NCBI RefSeq assembly: GCF_002994745.2
Contig: NC_037093.1
Span: 66,297,510 to 66,361,509, forward strand
Reading direction: 5' to 3'
DNA from: Rosa chinensis
Taxonomy: Eukaryota > Streptophyta > Magnoliopsida > Rosales > Rosaceae
DNA: 64,000 nt
Below the pieces are notes generated by a model that searched no databases, was not told the origin of the DNA, and saw only the letters and a program-made list of their open reading frames with translations. Shown piece by piece: positions 11,791-22,149 of this stretch. The position numbers were made by a program, and so were the translations under genes. Each line of letters opens with the position of its first letter. The first letter of the stretch is position 1.

Positions 11791-14076
11791 ATGAGTTTCT
11801 ACCCTATGATCTCTTTGTTAGTTTGTACGCTACTGCAAATCACCAATGCAGTTTCAAATGCTGAGGAATCCCAAACATACATCATTCACATGGATCATTC
11901 CCAAAAACCTTCGTCTTTTTTGACTCACGAGGCATGGCACAGGTCTACCTTAACTTCGTTAATGTCATCTTCGTCTCTGGCAGATCAAAAGAACGAAATG
12001 TTGTTGTACTCATACAACCATGTCATGCACGGTTTCAGTGCCAGGCTTACAGCTTCTCAACTGTCCAAATTGGAGGAATCTCCGGCTCATGTTGCCACGT
12101 ATCCGGAGTCTTTTGGTAAGCTCTTGACAACACACAGCTCCAAGTTTCTAGGCCTGAGACGGAACTCAGGCTTATTGCTTGCTTCCTCGTCTGGCCAAGA
12201 TGTGATCATAGGAATCATAGATACCGGAGTTTGGCCAGAGAGCGAGAGTTTCGGTGATAGGGGAATGTCTGAAGTGCCAAAAAGATGGAAAGGCACTTGC
12301 GAGAATGGAACATATTTCACCCCATCTCTCTGCAACAACAAGCTCATTGGGGCTCGATCCTTTAGCAAAGGCCTGAAAGCAGCAGGAATTAAAATCTCCA
12401 CAAAAAATGACTTCGATTCACCACGGGACTGGTTTGGTCATGGAAGTCACACTTCGTCAACAGCTGCAGGTAACCATGTACCCGGTGCAAGTCATTTCGG
12501 ATATGCAAAAGGCACGGCAAGAGGGGTGGCGCCACGAGCCCATGTTGCCATGTACAAGGTCGCCTGGGCAACAGACTCAGAAAAGAGTTTCGCTAGTGAT
12601 GTGCTTGCAGGCATGGACCAAGCAATTTCTGATGGTGTTGATATAATGTCACTGTCTCTTGGTATTGACTTCCTTCCTTATTTCAACGATGTCATTGCCA
12701 TTGCTTCTCTTTCTGCAATCGAACAAGGAATTGTTGTGGTCTGTGCTGCTGGAAATGACGGGAAATACAGTACAACATACAATGGAGCACCCTGGATCAC
12801 AACAGTAGGAGCCGGAACTCTTGATCGCACCTTCACTGCAACACTGACTCTAGATAATGGTTTGACGGTTGAAGGAACATCGTACTTCCCCGAGAGCGTT
12901 TACATTACTGATGTGCCATTGTACTACGGCAAATACAATGCAACGAAAGCAATATGCAATACTGGGTCACTGGGTCACAACGAAGTGGCAGGAAAGGTAG
13001 TCCTTTGTGATAATACCACCGAGACTCCCGTCAATGGAGTCGACTTCCAAAAGAAGGAGGTGGAGAGGGCAGGTGGTTATGCTGGAATCTTCATGGCAGA
13101 TCTCTCACTTTTAGAGCCAGACGACTTCTCCATTCCTGCTATCATTGTTCCATTTGCTACAGGGGCCTTGATTAGAGAGTATGCAACGCAGGTCCATACA
13201 CCTAGAGTTAAGATCCTGAGTTTTGTGCACACAAATTTGGGTACAAAACCATCACCGGAAGTAGCGTATTTCTCTTCAAGAGGACCAGACCCAATCACTC
13301 CTGGTATTCTAAAACCAGACATTCTTGCTCCAGGAGTCGATGTGCTTGCTGCAGTTACACCTAACAACCCATGCATGGAAGTAAACAACTATAATCTAGT
13401 GACAGATTATGAACTATATTCAGGATCATCAATGGCGGCACCCCATGTCGCTGGTGTGGCAGCTCTGCTAAAGGCTGTTCACCGAAAATGGAGTCCAGCA
13501 GCCATCCGATCGGCCATCATGACCACAGCATACTCAACCGCCAATTCTCACACCAGCATACAAGACCAATGGTCCGGTCTTCCAGCCACACCTTTAGATT
13601 TTGGTGCAGGCCACATCAACCCGAATAAGGCCATGAACCCCGGACTAGTCTATGACATGAATGTGCAAGACTACATTGATTTTCTTTGTACCCTAGGGTA
13701 CAATGACAAGCAGATGAAAGCTGTTATTAGACGAAGCCAGTGGACTTGCAGACAGCCCCCTACCGAACTAAACTACCCCTCATTTGTGGCCATCTTCAAC
13801 AAAACAGACTCTCCAAAAGCCAAAAACTTTAGCAGGGTCGTGACAAACGTGGGGGATGATACCTCCATCTACCGAGCATTTCTAGAAGTTCCTAGAGGAA
13901 TGAGGATTACAGTAGAGCCTAATTCTCTTACATTCACCGGAAAATATCAGCAGCAAGGTTTTGTTTTGAATGTAGAGATCGATAGCGATGCTCCTAAGGT
14001 GATCTACGGTTATCTCAGATGGGTTGATCACCATGATCACATGGTATCAAGCCCTGTAGTGGCCATTAATAACTAG
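11791..14076 (+). CDS. Subtilisin-like serine protease, tandem copy 2, mosaic of copies 1 and 3
   Basis: Secreted S8 subtilase, 761 aa, one exon. Signal peptide about 1-22, I9 propeptide about 28-113. Asp144 (GIIDTGVWPE), His217 (FGHGSHTSS), Asn322 (CAAGNDG) and Ser547 are the catalytic set. The serine motif reads SGSSMAAPH instead of the usual SGTSMA, and the histidine motif has GHGSH for GHGTH. Both are conservative Thr-to-Ser changes. Up to about residue 600 the protein tracks copy 3 (SSLADQ, GLLLASSSGQD, VHRKWSP, DQWSGLP). From about LVYDMNVQDY onward it tracks copy 1 (SQWTCRQPPTELNYPS, YQQQGFVLNVEIDS). The 3' flank is also copy-1-like. The frame is intact and the enzyme is probably functional. 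Confidence 0.94.
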   Translation: MSFYPMISLLVCTLLQITNAVSNAEESQTYIIHMDHSQKPSSFLTHEAWHRSTLTSLMSSSSLADQKNEMLLYSYNHVMHGFSARLTASQLSKLEESPAHVATYPESFGKLLTTHSSKFLGLRRNSGLLLASSSGQDVIIGIIDTGVWPESESFGDRGMSEVPKRWKGTCENGTYFTPSLCNNKLIGARSFSKGLKAAGIKISTKNDFDSPRDWFGHGSHTSSTAAGNHVPGASHFGYAKGTARGVAPRAHVAMYKVAWATDSEKSFASDVLAGMDQAISDGVDIMSLSLGIDFLPYFNDVIAIASLSAIEQGIVVVCAAGNDGKYSTTYNGAPWITTVGAGTLDRTFTATLTLDNGLTVEGTSYFPESVYITDVPLYYGKYNATKAICNTGSLGHNEVAGKVVLCDNTTETPVNGVDFQKKEVERAGGYAGIFMADLSLLEPDDFSIPAIIVPFATGALIREYATQVHTPRVKILSFVHTNLGTKPSPEVAYFSSRGPDPITPGILKPDILAPGVDVLAAVTPNNPCMEVNNYNLVTDYELYSGSSMAAPHVAGVAALLKAVHRKWSPAAIRSAIMTTAYSTANSHTSIQDQWSGLPATPLDFGAGHINPNKAMNPGLVYDMNVQDYIDFLCTLGYNDKQMKAVIRRSQWTCRQPPTELNYPSFVAIFNKTDSPKAKNFSRVVTNVGDDTSIYRAFLEVPRGMRITVEPNSLTFTGKYQQQGFVLNVEIDSDAPKVIYGYLRWVDHHDHMVSSPVVAINN

Positions 14077-14599
14077 TAGACACCATCATCATATTCATCA
14101 TGTGCATGATTAGAGAATCAGAAATAAAATGAACAAGCGGATGTCAGATGTGAACAGTATTTCAATGGTTCAATATGCAAAGATTACTTCATTATATGAA
14201 AAAATTTGTTCAATTTAACAATAACATTTCTCGACGAACCTCTGATTTTAATAAAAGACAGTAGGAAAAAAACCAGACGTGAAATTCTCAATCATTTGAA
14301 ACTACTTCATTCAGTTGCTTAACGAAACGGCAATGGCAGCCGTCGGGAAATTGGATTTCCTGGGAAAACCCACAAGTGGCATCCGTTATGTACTCCGATA
14401 TTGGCTAACATATTTAATTACAAGGCCCACGATGGCCACCTTGAGACCAATTAAAATTCTTTTTCATGCCCGGCCCATAACACAGTAGGTATCCCGTATC
14501 CCCATTCTTGACTTCATTGGCTACCCGGCCTACCCGGCCTACCCTTACCCTTGGCTCCAAGAAAGTAGTAAATATTAAAGGAAAATTGACTTTGTGTGC

Positions 14600-15065
14600 T
14601 TTATCAAATTAAGATTAGTTTCATGGTTGTAATAGGAGAGAAGATTCTAGAATTCCTAGTCCTACTTAGATTAGTTTTCCTTGTAACATTAGAACATGCA
14701 CTTTATCTTATTCTCAATAATGAAACACAATTCTCTCATCAATCTCTCTCAAATCTATCTTAAACAGTAAATACGTACGTGGAGAGCGATTACTCTTCAT
14801 GGTGTCATCAAAACCGTCCTAGATGAATTTCATGTTCGTCATGATGCCTATCAATTGTAGTCTTGGATCACTGATGCGGTAAAGCGTAATGTTCAAGATC
14901 TTTCTCTCCATGTTGAAATGATTAAAAGGTACCATTTGAGTTGTCAGATTGCTTGTTTTCTTGCAAGTCACTCCTCCATTTCAATTCAGTACGAGTGGCG
15001 CTCAATTCTAAGGGAGTGTTGAAAGTACTGCAAAACTCTCCTTCTCTCGAAACTCTTGTAATCGA
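14600..15065 (+). mobile_element. Degenerate LTR-retroelement remnant
   Basis: About 14,640-14,767 has the make-up of an LTR 3' end: a promoter-distal stretch reading CTCAATAATGAAACAC, then a CT-rich tail ending AAACA. At 15,020 AAGGGAG followed by TGTTGAAAG resembles a polypurine tract next to an LTR start. The ~250 bases between them have no open frame. I cannot delimit the element or find target duplications, so this is a tentative call. Confidence 0.3.
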
Positions 15066-15133
15066 TGGGGGTAATTGCGTGTAATAATATTGTTATTTTT
15101 TTACGATGCCTAAATTATTCATTGTCATTCAGC

Positions 15134-15137
<4 letters not shown>

Positions 15138-15177
<40 letters not shown>
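15138..15177. repeat. (TA)n microsatellite
   Basis: About 20 uninterrupted TA dinucleotides, flanked on both sides by a short copy of TTCATTGTCAT. Confidence 0.95.
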
Positions 15178-15180
<3 letters not shown>

Positions 15181-16141
15181 TTGTCATGATTATCAATTAT
15201 GGAGTTCATCTCAAAGATGATATAGACTCGGTGCCTCCATGTTTCTTGTCGCATCGAAAGATCATTGAAGTTTATGAATTTAGAAACGAAGAGGGCTTCA
15301 CTTAATGCAGCAAAGTATTTGCTAAATAATGCTTTTGTAGAAGATAATGCTTTCGCTGCCGGAGCGCTAACAGGAAAGTTAAGTTCGTTTGAAATAGTAC
15401 TTCTTAAGGCTTCCAAAACGATCAAAAGATTGCAAAGTCACTGTTACTTCATATACCAGAGTCAAGAGAGTCCTATGAGGATCGGACGAGACAAAAGAAA
15501 GCAGAGTATAGTAGTATACAGCTTACCCCTCTAATGTTTTTACCAGTTATATTAAGACTTGTTTTCTTCGTCTTTTATGGCCATATTAAGACTGTTTGCT
15601 CATTGAGCATAACAATTTTCGGGTTCGAGCTGCAATTGCTGCAGAAGAAGACTTGTATTACCAGCAAACACATGCTGGTTGGTTTTAAGTTCTAGTAGAT
15701 TGAGCATGGCCTGCAGAGAAACTTTACCAGAACTCAAAACTTTTAAAAAACAAAAGCGCAGAACATAGGCAGAGAGAAAATCCAGACTACTGAGTCAGAC
15801 AAAGAGACCAGTCCAATTTCTCCAGAATAGAAATGAACGGACTTAGTAACCTTTTTTGTCTTGGCCAATGCAATGGAGTAAACAACCTTTTTGATGCAAA
15901 CAAAGTCCAACATCACTCGTAGTCATGAAATTGACATAGAGAAAATCGACCGGAAGAAACTATATAAATTCAACATGTATGAACTTTGAACATATCGTTT
16001 TGCAGTTAAACAAAGCCGCATAGGATTATCCAACATGTTTTTATGCAGTAATCAATATCATTTCTGTATAAATTTCTTAAACCCTTATTACTGATTTAGT
16101 CCCACATCCCATTTCCTGTGCCACAGCCCACAGCTAGAAAG

Positions 16142-18418
16142 ATGAGTTTCTACAGTATGATCTCTCTGTTAGTGTTTACCATACTGCACATCAACAATGC
16201 AGTTTCAAATGCTGAGGAATCCCAGACATACATCATTCACATGGATCATTCCCACAAACCTACGTCTTTCGTCACCCACGAAGACTGGCATAGGTCTACC
16301 TTAACTTCGTTAATGTCATCTTCATCTCTGGCAGAACAAGAGAACGAAATGTTGTTGTACTCGTACAACCATGTCATGCACGGCTTCAGTGCCAGGCTCA
16401 CAGTTTCTCAACTGTCCAAATTGGAGAAATCTCCAGCTCATGTTGCTACATACCCGGAGTCTTTTGGCAAGCTCTTCACAACACACAGCTCCAAGTTTCT
16501 AGGACTAAGACAGAACTCTGGCTTATTGCTTGCTTCCTCATCTGGCCAAGATGTGATCATAGGAATCATAGATACCGGAGTTTGGCCAGAGAGCGAGAGT
16601 TTTAGTGATAGAGGAATGTCTGAAGTGCCAAAAAGATGGAAAGGCACTTGCGAGAATGGAACAGATTTCAGCCCATCTCTCTGCAACAACAAGCTCATTG
16701 GGGCTCGATCCTTTAGCAAAGGCCTGAAAGCAGCAGGAATTAAAATCTCCACAAAATATGACTTTGATTCACCACGGGACTGGTTTGGTCATGGAAGTCA
16801 CACTTCGTCAACAGCTGCAGGTAACCATGTACCCGGCGCAAGTCATTTCGGATATGCAAAAGGCACAGCAAGAGGGGTGGCACCACGAGCCCATGTTGCC
16901 ATGTACAAGGTCCTGTGGGCAACAGACTCGGAAAAAAGTGCAGCTAGTGATGTGCTTGCAGGCATGGACCAAGCAATTTCTGATGGTGTTGATATAATGT
17001 CACTGTCTCTTGGCTTTGACTTCCTTCCTTATTTCAACGATGTCATTGCCATTGCTTCTCTTTCAGCAATTGAAAAGGGAATTGTTGTGGTCTGTGCTGC
17101 TGGAAATGACGGGGCTTACAATACAACATACAACGGAGCACCCTGGATCACAACAGTAGGGGCCGGCACTCTTGATCGCACTTTCACTGCAACACTGACT
17201 TTAGATAATGGTTTGACAGTTGAAGGAACATCATACTTCCCAGAGAGCGTTTACATTACTGATGCGCCATTGTACTACGGCAAAGACAATGCAAACAAAG
17301 CAATATGCAATATTGGGGCACTGGATCATAAAGAAGTGAAGGGAAAGGTGGTCATCTGTGAGAATACCACTGAGACTGATGTGGAAGGACAAAAGGAAGA
17401 GGTACAGAGGGCAGGTGGTTATGCTGGAATCTTCATGACAGATCTCTCATTTTTAGACCCAGAAGACTTCTCCATTCCTGCTATCATTGTTCCATTTGCT
17501 GCAGGGGCCTTGATTAGAGAGTATGCAACACAGGCCAATGCAACTCGAGTTAAGACCCTGAGTTTTGTGCACACAAATTTGGGTACAAAACCATCACCGG
17601 AAGTAGCGTATTTCTCTTCAAGAGGACCAGACCCAGTCACTCCGGGTATCCTAAAACCAGACGTTCTTGCTCCAGGAGTCGACGTGCTGGCTGCATATAT
17701 ACCTAACAGGGGGTTCATGGAAGTACACAAGTATGATTTAGAGACAGATTATGCACTATTATCAGGGACATCAATGGCAGCACCCCATGTTGCCGGAGTG
17801 GCGGCTCTGCTGAAGGCTGTTCACCGAGAATGGAGTCCGGCAGCCATCCGATCGGCCATCATGACCACAGCATACTCGAGCGACAATTCTCAAACCACCA
17901 TAAAAGACCAATGGTCTGGTCTTCCCGCCACTCCTTTAGATTTTGGTGCGGGCCACATCAACCCAAACAAAGCCATGAACCCTGGACTAATCTATGACAT
18001 GGATGTGCAGGATTACATTGAGTTTCTATGTGGCCTTGGGTATAATGCCAAGCAAATGAAAGCTGTTATCAGACGAAGCCAGTGGTATTGCAGCTCAAAA
18101 CCTGCCGAACTAAACTACCCTTCTTTCATGGCCATTTTTAACAGAACAGACTCTCCGAATGCCAAGAACTTCAGCAGGGTTGTGACAAACGTAGGGGATG
18201 ATACATCAACCTACCAAGCATATTTAGAAGTTCCAAAAGGAATGAGGATTACAGTACAGCCTAGTACCCTAGTATTCACAGGTAAAAACCAAGAGCAGGG
18301 TTTCACTTTGAGCGTAGAGGTCGATAGCGATGCCCCGAATGTGATCTATGGTTATCTAGCATGGATTGACCAGTATAACCACATAGTATCAAGCCCTGTA
18401 GTAGCAATTAACTACTAG
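16142..18418 (+). CDS. Subtilisin-like serine protease, tandem copy 3 (SBT1.9-like)
   Basis: Secreted S8 subtilase, 758 aa, one exon. The open frame extends 8 codons further upstream only through a GTG, so the start is the ATG at 16,142 (MSFYSMISLL), which aligns with copy 2 and lies 75 bases after a TATAAA. Signal peptide about 1-22, I9 propeptide about 28-113. Asp144, His217 (FGHGSHTSS), Asn322 (CAAGNDG) and Ser544 (SGTSMAAPH) are present. PA and Fn3-like regions follow. The C-terminal part differs from copies 1 and 2 (SQWYCSSKPAELNYPS, NQEQGFTLSVEVDS). The 3' flank is unlike those of copies 1 and 2. All functional residues are present. Confidence 0.94.
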   Translation: MSFYSMISLLVFTILHINNAVSNAEESQTYIIHMDHSHKPTSFVTHEDWHRSTLTSLMSSSSLAEQENEMLLYSYNHVMHGFSARLTVSQLSKLEKSPAHVATYPESFGKLFTTHSSKFLGLRQNSGLLLASSSGQDVIIGIIDTGVWPESESFSDRGMSEVPKRWKGTCENGTDFSPSLCNNKLIGARSFSKGLKAAGIKISTKYDFDSPRDWFGHGSHTSSTAAGNHVPGASHFGYAKGTARGVAPRAHVAMYKVLWATDSEKSAASDVLAGMDQAISDGVDIMSLSLGFDFLPYFNDVIAIASLSAIEKGIVVVCAAGNDGAYNTTYNGAPWITTVGAGTLDRTFTATLTLDNGLTVEGTSYFPESVYITDAPLYYGKDNANKAICNIGALDHKEVKGKVVICENTTETDVEGQKEEVQRAGGYAGIFMTDLSFLDPEDFSIPAIIVPFAAGALIREYATQANATRVKTLSFVHTNLGTKPSPEVAYFSSRGPDPVTPGILKPDVLAPGVDVLAAYIPNRGFMEVHKYDLETDYALLSGTSMAAPHVAGVAALLKAVHREWSPAAIRSAIMTTAYSSDNSQTTIKDQWSGLPATPLDFGAGHINPNKAMNPGLIYDMDVQDYIEFLCGLGYNAKQMKAVIRRSQWYCSSKPAELNYPSFMAIFNRTDSPNAKNFSRVVTNVGDDTSTYQAYLEVPKGMRITVQPSTLVFTGKNQEQGFTLSVEVDSDAPNVIYGYLAWIDQYNHIVSSPVVAINY

Positions 18419-19586
18419 TTGATAACATCAGCATTTCCATTCATTTGTTGAATAAGAAAATATAATTGAACTTTTATAGCATATTCCTACTGCACAAGTC
18501 TTACTTGAAAAAAAATGCAAAAATAGGTTCAAAACTAATATTCTTTTTCATAAAAAAAATTACAAATAAAAGCATTAGTTTCAAAAATTATGCACAACTC
18601 GCTGTCAAAAAGAAAAAAGAACTAAAAACATGCTTCCACTCATCTCTAACAGAATTTAGAAGGTTCATGTCATTTCATCGAAGACACAGATGTATAGCTG
18701 TGAGAGGTGCACAGACCATTGTGGACGGTCAAGTCTCTTTCGTGTGCTGTTCTTTTTAGCAGTATTTATACAGTATTTGGAAAATAAAGTCTTCTTCAAA
18801 AGTTTGAAACAAAAGCTGTCAAAACCAAAGATTTTCAGTCTAAAAGCGAAACTAATAACAAAGCTCAAAACCACCAACAAATGCTTTTCCAAAGTTTGGT
18901 GCGGGACCTAATGAGAAAATTGGAACAAAAAGCCTGAAGATAAGGTAACAGAAGGAGAAGGTCCCCTAATAACTTTTACATCAACACCAAAACACAAAGC
19001 CAGCAAAACACACAACTGAGGGGTCCAAAGGTTCACACTTCACCCTTTCAATTCACTCATAGCTGTCAAGGTTTCTTGTACAACAAAACAGAGTCCCACA
19101 CCCTTAAAGCCAAAAGTAGACAAAATCAATAGCAATCCACACCTGTGAATGGTAGGACCCGAAAGTTATTCTGGCTATGCCTCAACCTGGCGAATCGTAG
19201 TATTAACAATATCCGGCTAGTGTGTACTTTTTAGTGGGTTAAAAGTTTGACAATATGATTTACAACTTAAACAGAAATAGAAACGCACCGACAGAAGAAA
19301 CAGATTCAGACAATATGATGCTTATGATGGCTTGGAGACACTGAGAAAAATGAAAATGATCTATGCATACAACAGCCAGTGGGAAAAGCAGAATAGAATT
19401 CTGGTAATTCCAATTACATCAAGAGAAGGGAACAAAATGCTGGACTGCAAACTCATATTGACATGACTAGCTACTATACAGGGAAGTAAATAACAGTTGA
19501 TCTAGATCTAGACATACGCACATCAGTAAAACAAGGTGTGTCAAATCACCTTATACATGAAGCTGCTGACTGGTACCGTGGTACAA
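18419..19586. other. Intergenic, convergent 3' ends
   Basis: AT-rich DNA between the last subtilase and the end of the receptor-like kinase. It presumably holds both 3' UTRs. I see no gene or repeat of note. Confidence 0.5.
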
Positions 19587-22149
19587 CTAACGCTCTTCTT
19601 CAACTTCTTGCTTTCTGCATGCTGACATGTTAGTTTGGGCACCACTGTCATACCCGCTACTATCACCTGATTCCATAACACGCTTTGCAGCATCACGCGG
19701 TGAGCGTCCATATTCTCTTCCAGGCCTGCGGTCCTGAAATTATTTTCAGAAAAGTAATGGGTGAGAAATCAAAAATCCATATGGGTAGAGCTTTGTTTTA
19801 TCTGCTTGCCATGTTAAACAAAGAACAGAGCTCAAAACCATCAAAATTTTACTTAACACACATTGCACCTATCTGATACACAGCCTACACCCATTATTCA
19901 TGCAAAGATAGTGTAACATGAGCTCCATGAATGTACAGCTTGATGAGTTCATGATATACGCTCCAATATTTAACTAAGATGATTGCACATCAGATCCAAA
20001 TTACCATGTCCTGATCTAGGTAAAAGACATGCAGCGTCTACTAGCAATTAATGTGAAACCAAATGAATGCAAGTCCATAAAGACCAAAAAACAAACATGT
20101 ACACAAATTGATAACAAGGTATAGCATTATACAACAGCTAGGAAATAGACGTCCATCGGACAAGATTAAGTAGCGAAATGGATGCAAACTTACATCTCGG
20201 AAAGGGAACTCATCAGCTTCAAGCATATGCACCACATGCCCCATTTTTGGCCTCTTCTGAGCATTCGGGTCCACACAACGTAAGGCAACCAGAAGAGCAC
20301 GCTTCAATGCCCTGGAAGAAGGCTTCTCTGGCAATCTAGGATCTAAAACTCCCTCGGCGGTCCGATTGGTAACCATTGTTTTAAGCCATTCAACTAGGTT
20401 CACCTGAAGTTTGATCACCAATTAGTACTAGTCATTCTGGTAATAAGATAGCTATTATGTACTCTTGATTGTTTGAAACAAACCTCTCCTGCAGGCCTGC
20501 TATAGTCTACTGGGTTTCTCCCCGAAATAATCTCCATTATGAGAATCCCAAAACTATAAACATCACTTCTTTCATTCAACATGCCAGTACTAGCATATTC
20601 TGGAGCTACATATCTACAAATGAAAACAAAATGTAATTAAACTCTGAAAAAAGAAGATCATGATTCATGTTACCATCCAGAAAGTGATAGTTTAGTAAAG
20701 TTCAACTCACCCAAATGTTCCCATCACACGAGTTGTCACATAACTCCTTTCTGAGCCCAGGAGCTTTGCTAAGCCAAAGTCAGATACTTTAGAATTCCAC
20801 TGCTTATCAAGCAAGATGTTGCTGGACTTAATATCACGGTGAACAACCTTGGGCTCTAGTCCCTCATGCAAGTATGTCAACCTATAATGTTAGCGAATTT
20901 AGTACTGATAAACAACAACAAAATACAAATAATTGAAGGTCATTCGATTGAAGTCATACCCTTTCGCTGTCCCAAGTATTATATTCATGCGATTCTCCCA
21001 TGTCAGAGGGCTGAGAGGCCCGACATCTCCATGAAGCCATTGTTCCAGGTTTCCGTTGTCAACATACTCATACACAAGCATCCTATAAAAAAAAACTCTC
21101 AAGTATATTAGTGCAAAGACTATAAATAAGTTAGCCACTAACAGAATTCAATGAACTGAAAGAAAAAAACGATGAAAAGGAGACGCAACATATCAGAACC
21201 GAAGACCAACATACCTGTGAGCACCTTCAGCACAGTAGCCAAGCAACCTCACTAAATTCTTATGGCGAACACGACCAATTGCTTCAACTTCAACCTTGAA
21301 CTCCTTCTCGGCTTGTCCCCTGCACCAAAACCCAACTAAATCATCAAGCTTTCTCACACCTAGCAGCCATTTATAGCACACAAGGATATATACAAAGCCT
21401 CAACTGGGTTCTCATAGTAAACATAATAAAGATCTCAACTTTACCTCAAATACATTACAATCTGACTAGAAAGCAATTACTTACTTGTTATTGAGCAAAT
21501 TCTTGACTGCAACCATTGAGTTATCCTCCAAAACACCTCTGTACACAATCCCATATCCACCTTCACCAATCACATTCTCATCAGCAAACCCATTAGTAGC
21601 ATCCTCAAGCTCTCTGAGTGTATACCAATGCCCCCACCCCAAATGCGACACCTCCGGCCCAGTGATCCCCCCCTGGTCGCCGGAACGAGTCTCGCCGCTC
21701 CCGTACGACGACGACCCACCTCCTTTTTCCGGGTACGAAATCCGATGGTCCTTGCCGATTTCAATGTGAATCCTCTGCCTTCCGGTGCTCGCTGGGCTCT
21801 CCTCGTCCGGCTGGAGCAGCACCGCCTGGGCTCTGGCCAGGGGATCCGACTCCGCAACCGGGTCGGGGTGCTGCTGGGCCGGCTTCGGGTCGGGCGGGGC
21901 GTTGGTGCCCCGGGAGCAGTCGATTCGGATTTCTTGGATCTCCTTGGAGACATTTGGGATTGTCGGGTTCTGGGTGGCCTTAGAATTTGACGAACCACTG
22001 TTCCGGCGTGAAGTGAACCATAGAGAGATGAGAAACAGAACCAGAACTATGGCTGCTCCGACACAAATTCCAAGAACCACCCAGAGGTGTAACCCGAAAA
22101 TGGAGGTGCGCCGAGACAGCTGGTCGTTCAAAAACGAGTACCCAGACAT
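19587..22149 (-). CDS. Receptor-like Ser/Thr kinase, At1g01540/At4g01330 type
   Basis: Membrane-anchored kinase without an extracellular receptor domain. Seven exons (22149-21485, 21319-21215, 21082-20960, 20881-20711, 20613-20484, 20403-20194, 19733-19587) join with consistent GT/AG and phase to 516 aa. A short N-terminus is followed by one transmembrane helix (about 21-45) and a Pro/Gly/Ser-rich juxtamembrane region. The kinase has the glycine loop [11 protein letters not shown] (195-205), Lys216 (VAVK), HRD with Arg (312-314, RD class), DFG (332-334), a GTFGYVAPEY activation segment, and the family's [13 protein letters not shown] end. The order and splice sites match the Arabidopsis At1g01540 family as I know it. 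The ligand and substrates are unknown; signalling at the plasma membrane is inferred. TATATATA near 22,263 lies about 115 bases before the ATG. Confidence 0.93.

Larger units (their letters stand above)
14077..16141. other. Intergenic between subtilase copies 2 and 3
   Basis: It starts with copy-1-like 3' flank (to about 14,480), then an LTR-type remnant (separate entry), a long TA microsatellite at 15,138-15,177, and a segment (about 15,260-15,900) homologous to the promoter of copy 2. TATAAA lies at 16,067. I see no gene. Confidence 0.5.

Noticed and set aside
12087..12401. Antisense open frames conserved between subtilase copies (also 16,438-16,752)
   Set aside because: They are shadows of the sense coding sequence. 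Their conservation follows from gene duplication.
16118..16141. Upstream extension of subtilase copy 3
   Set aside because: The extension starts at GTG and has no counterpart in copies 1 and 2; the ATG at 16,142 aligns with copy 2.
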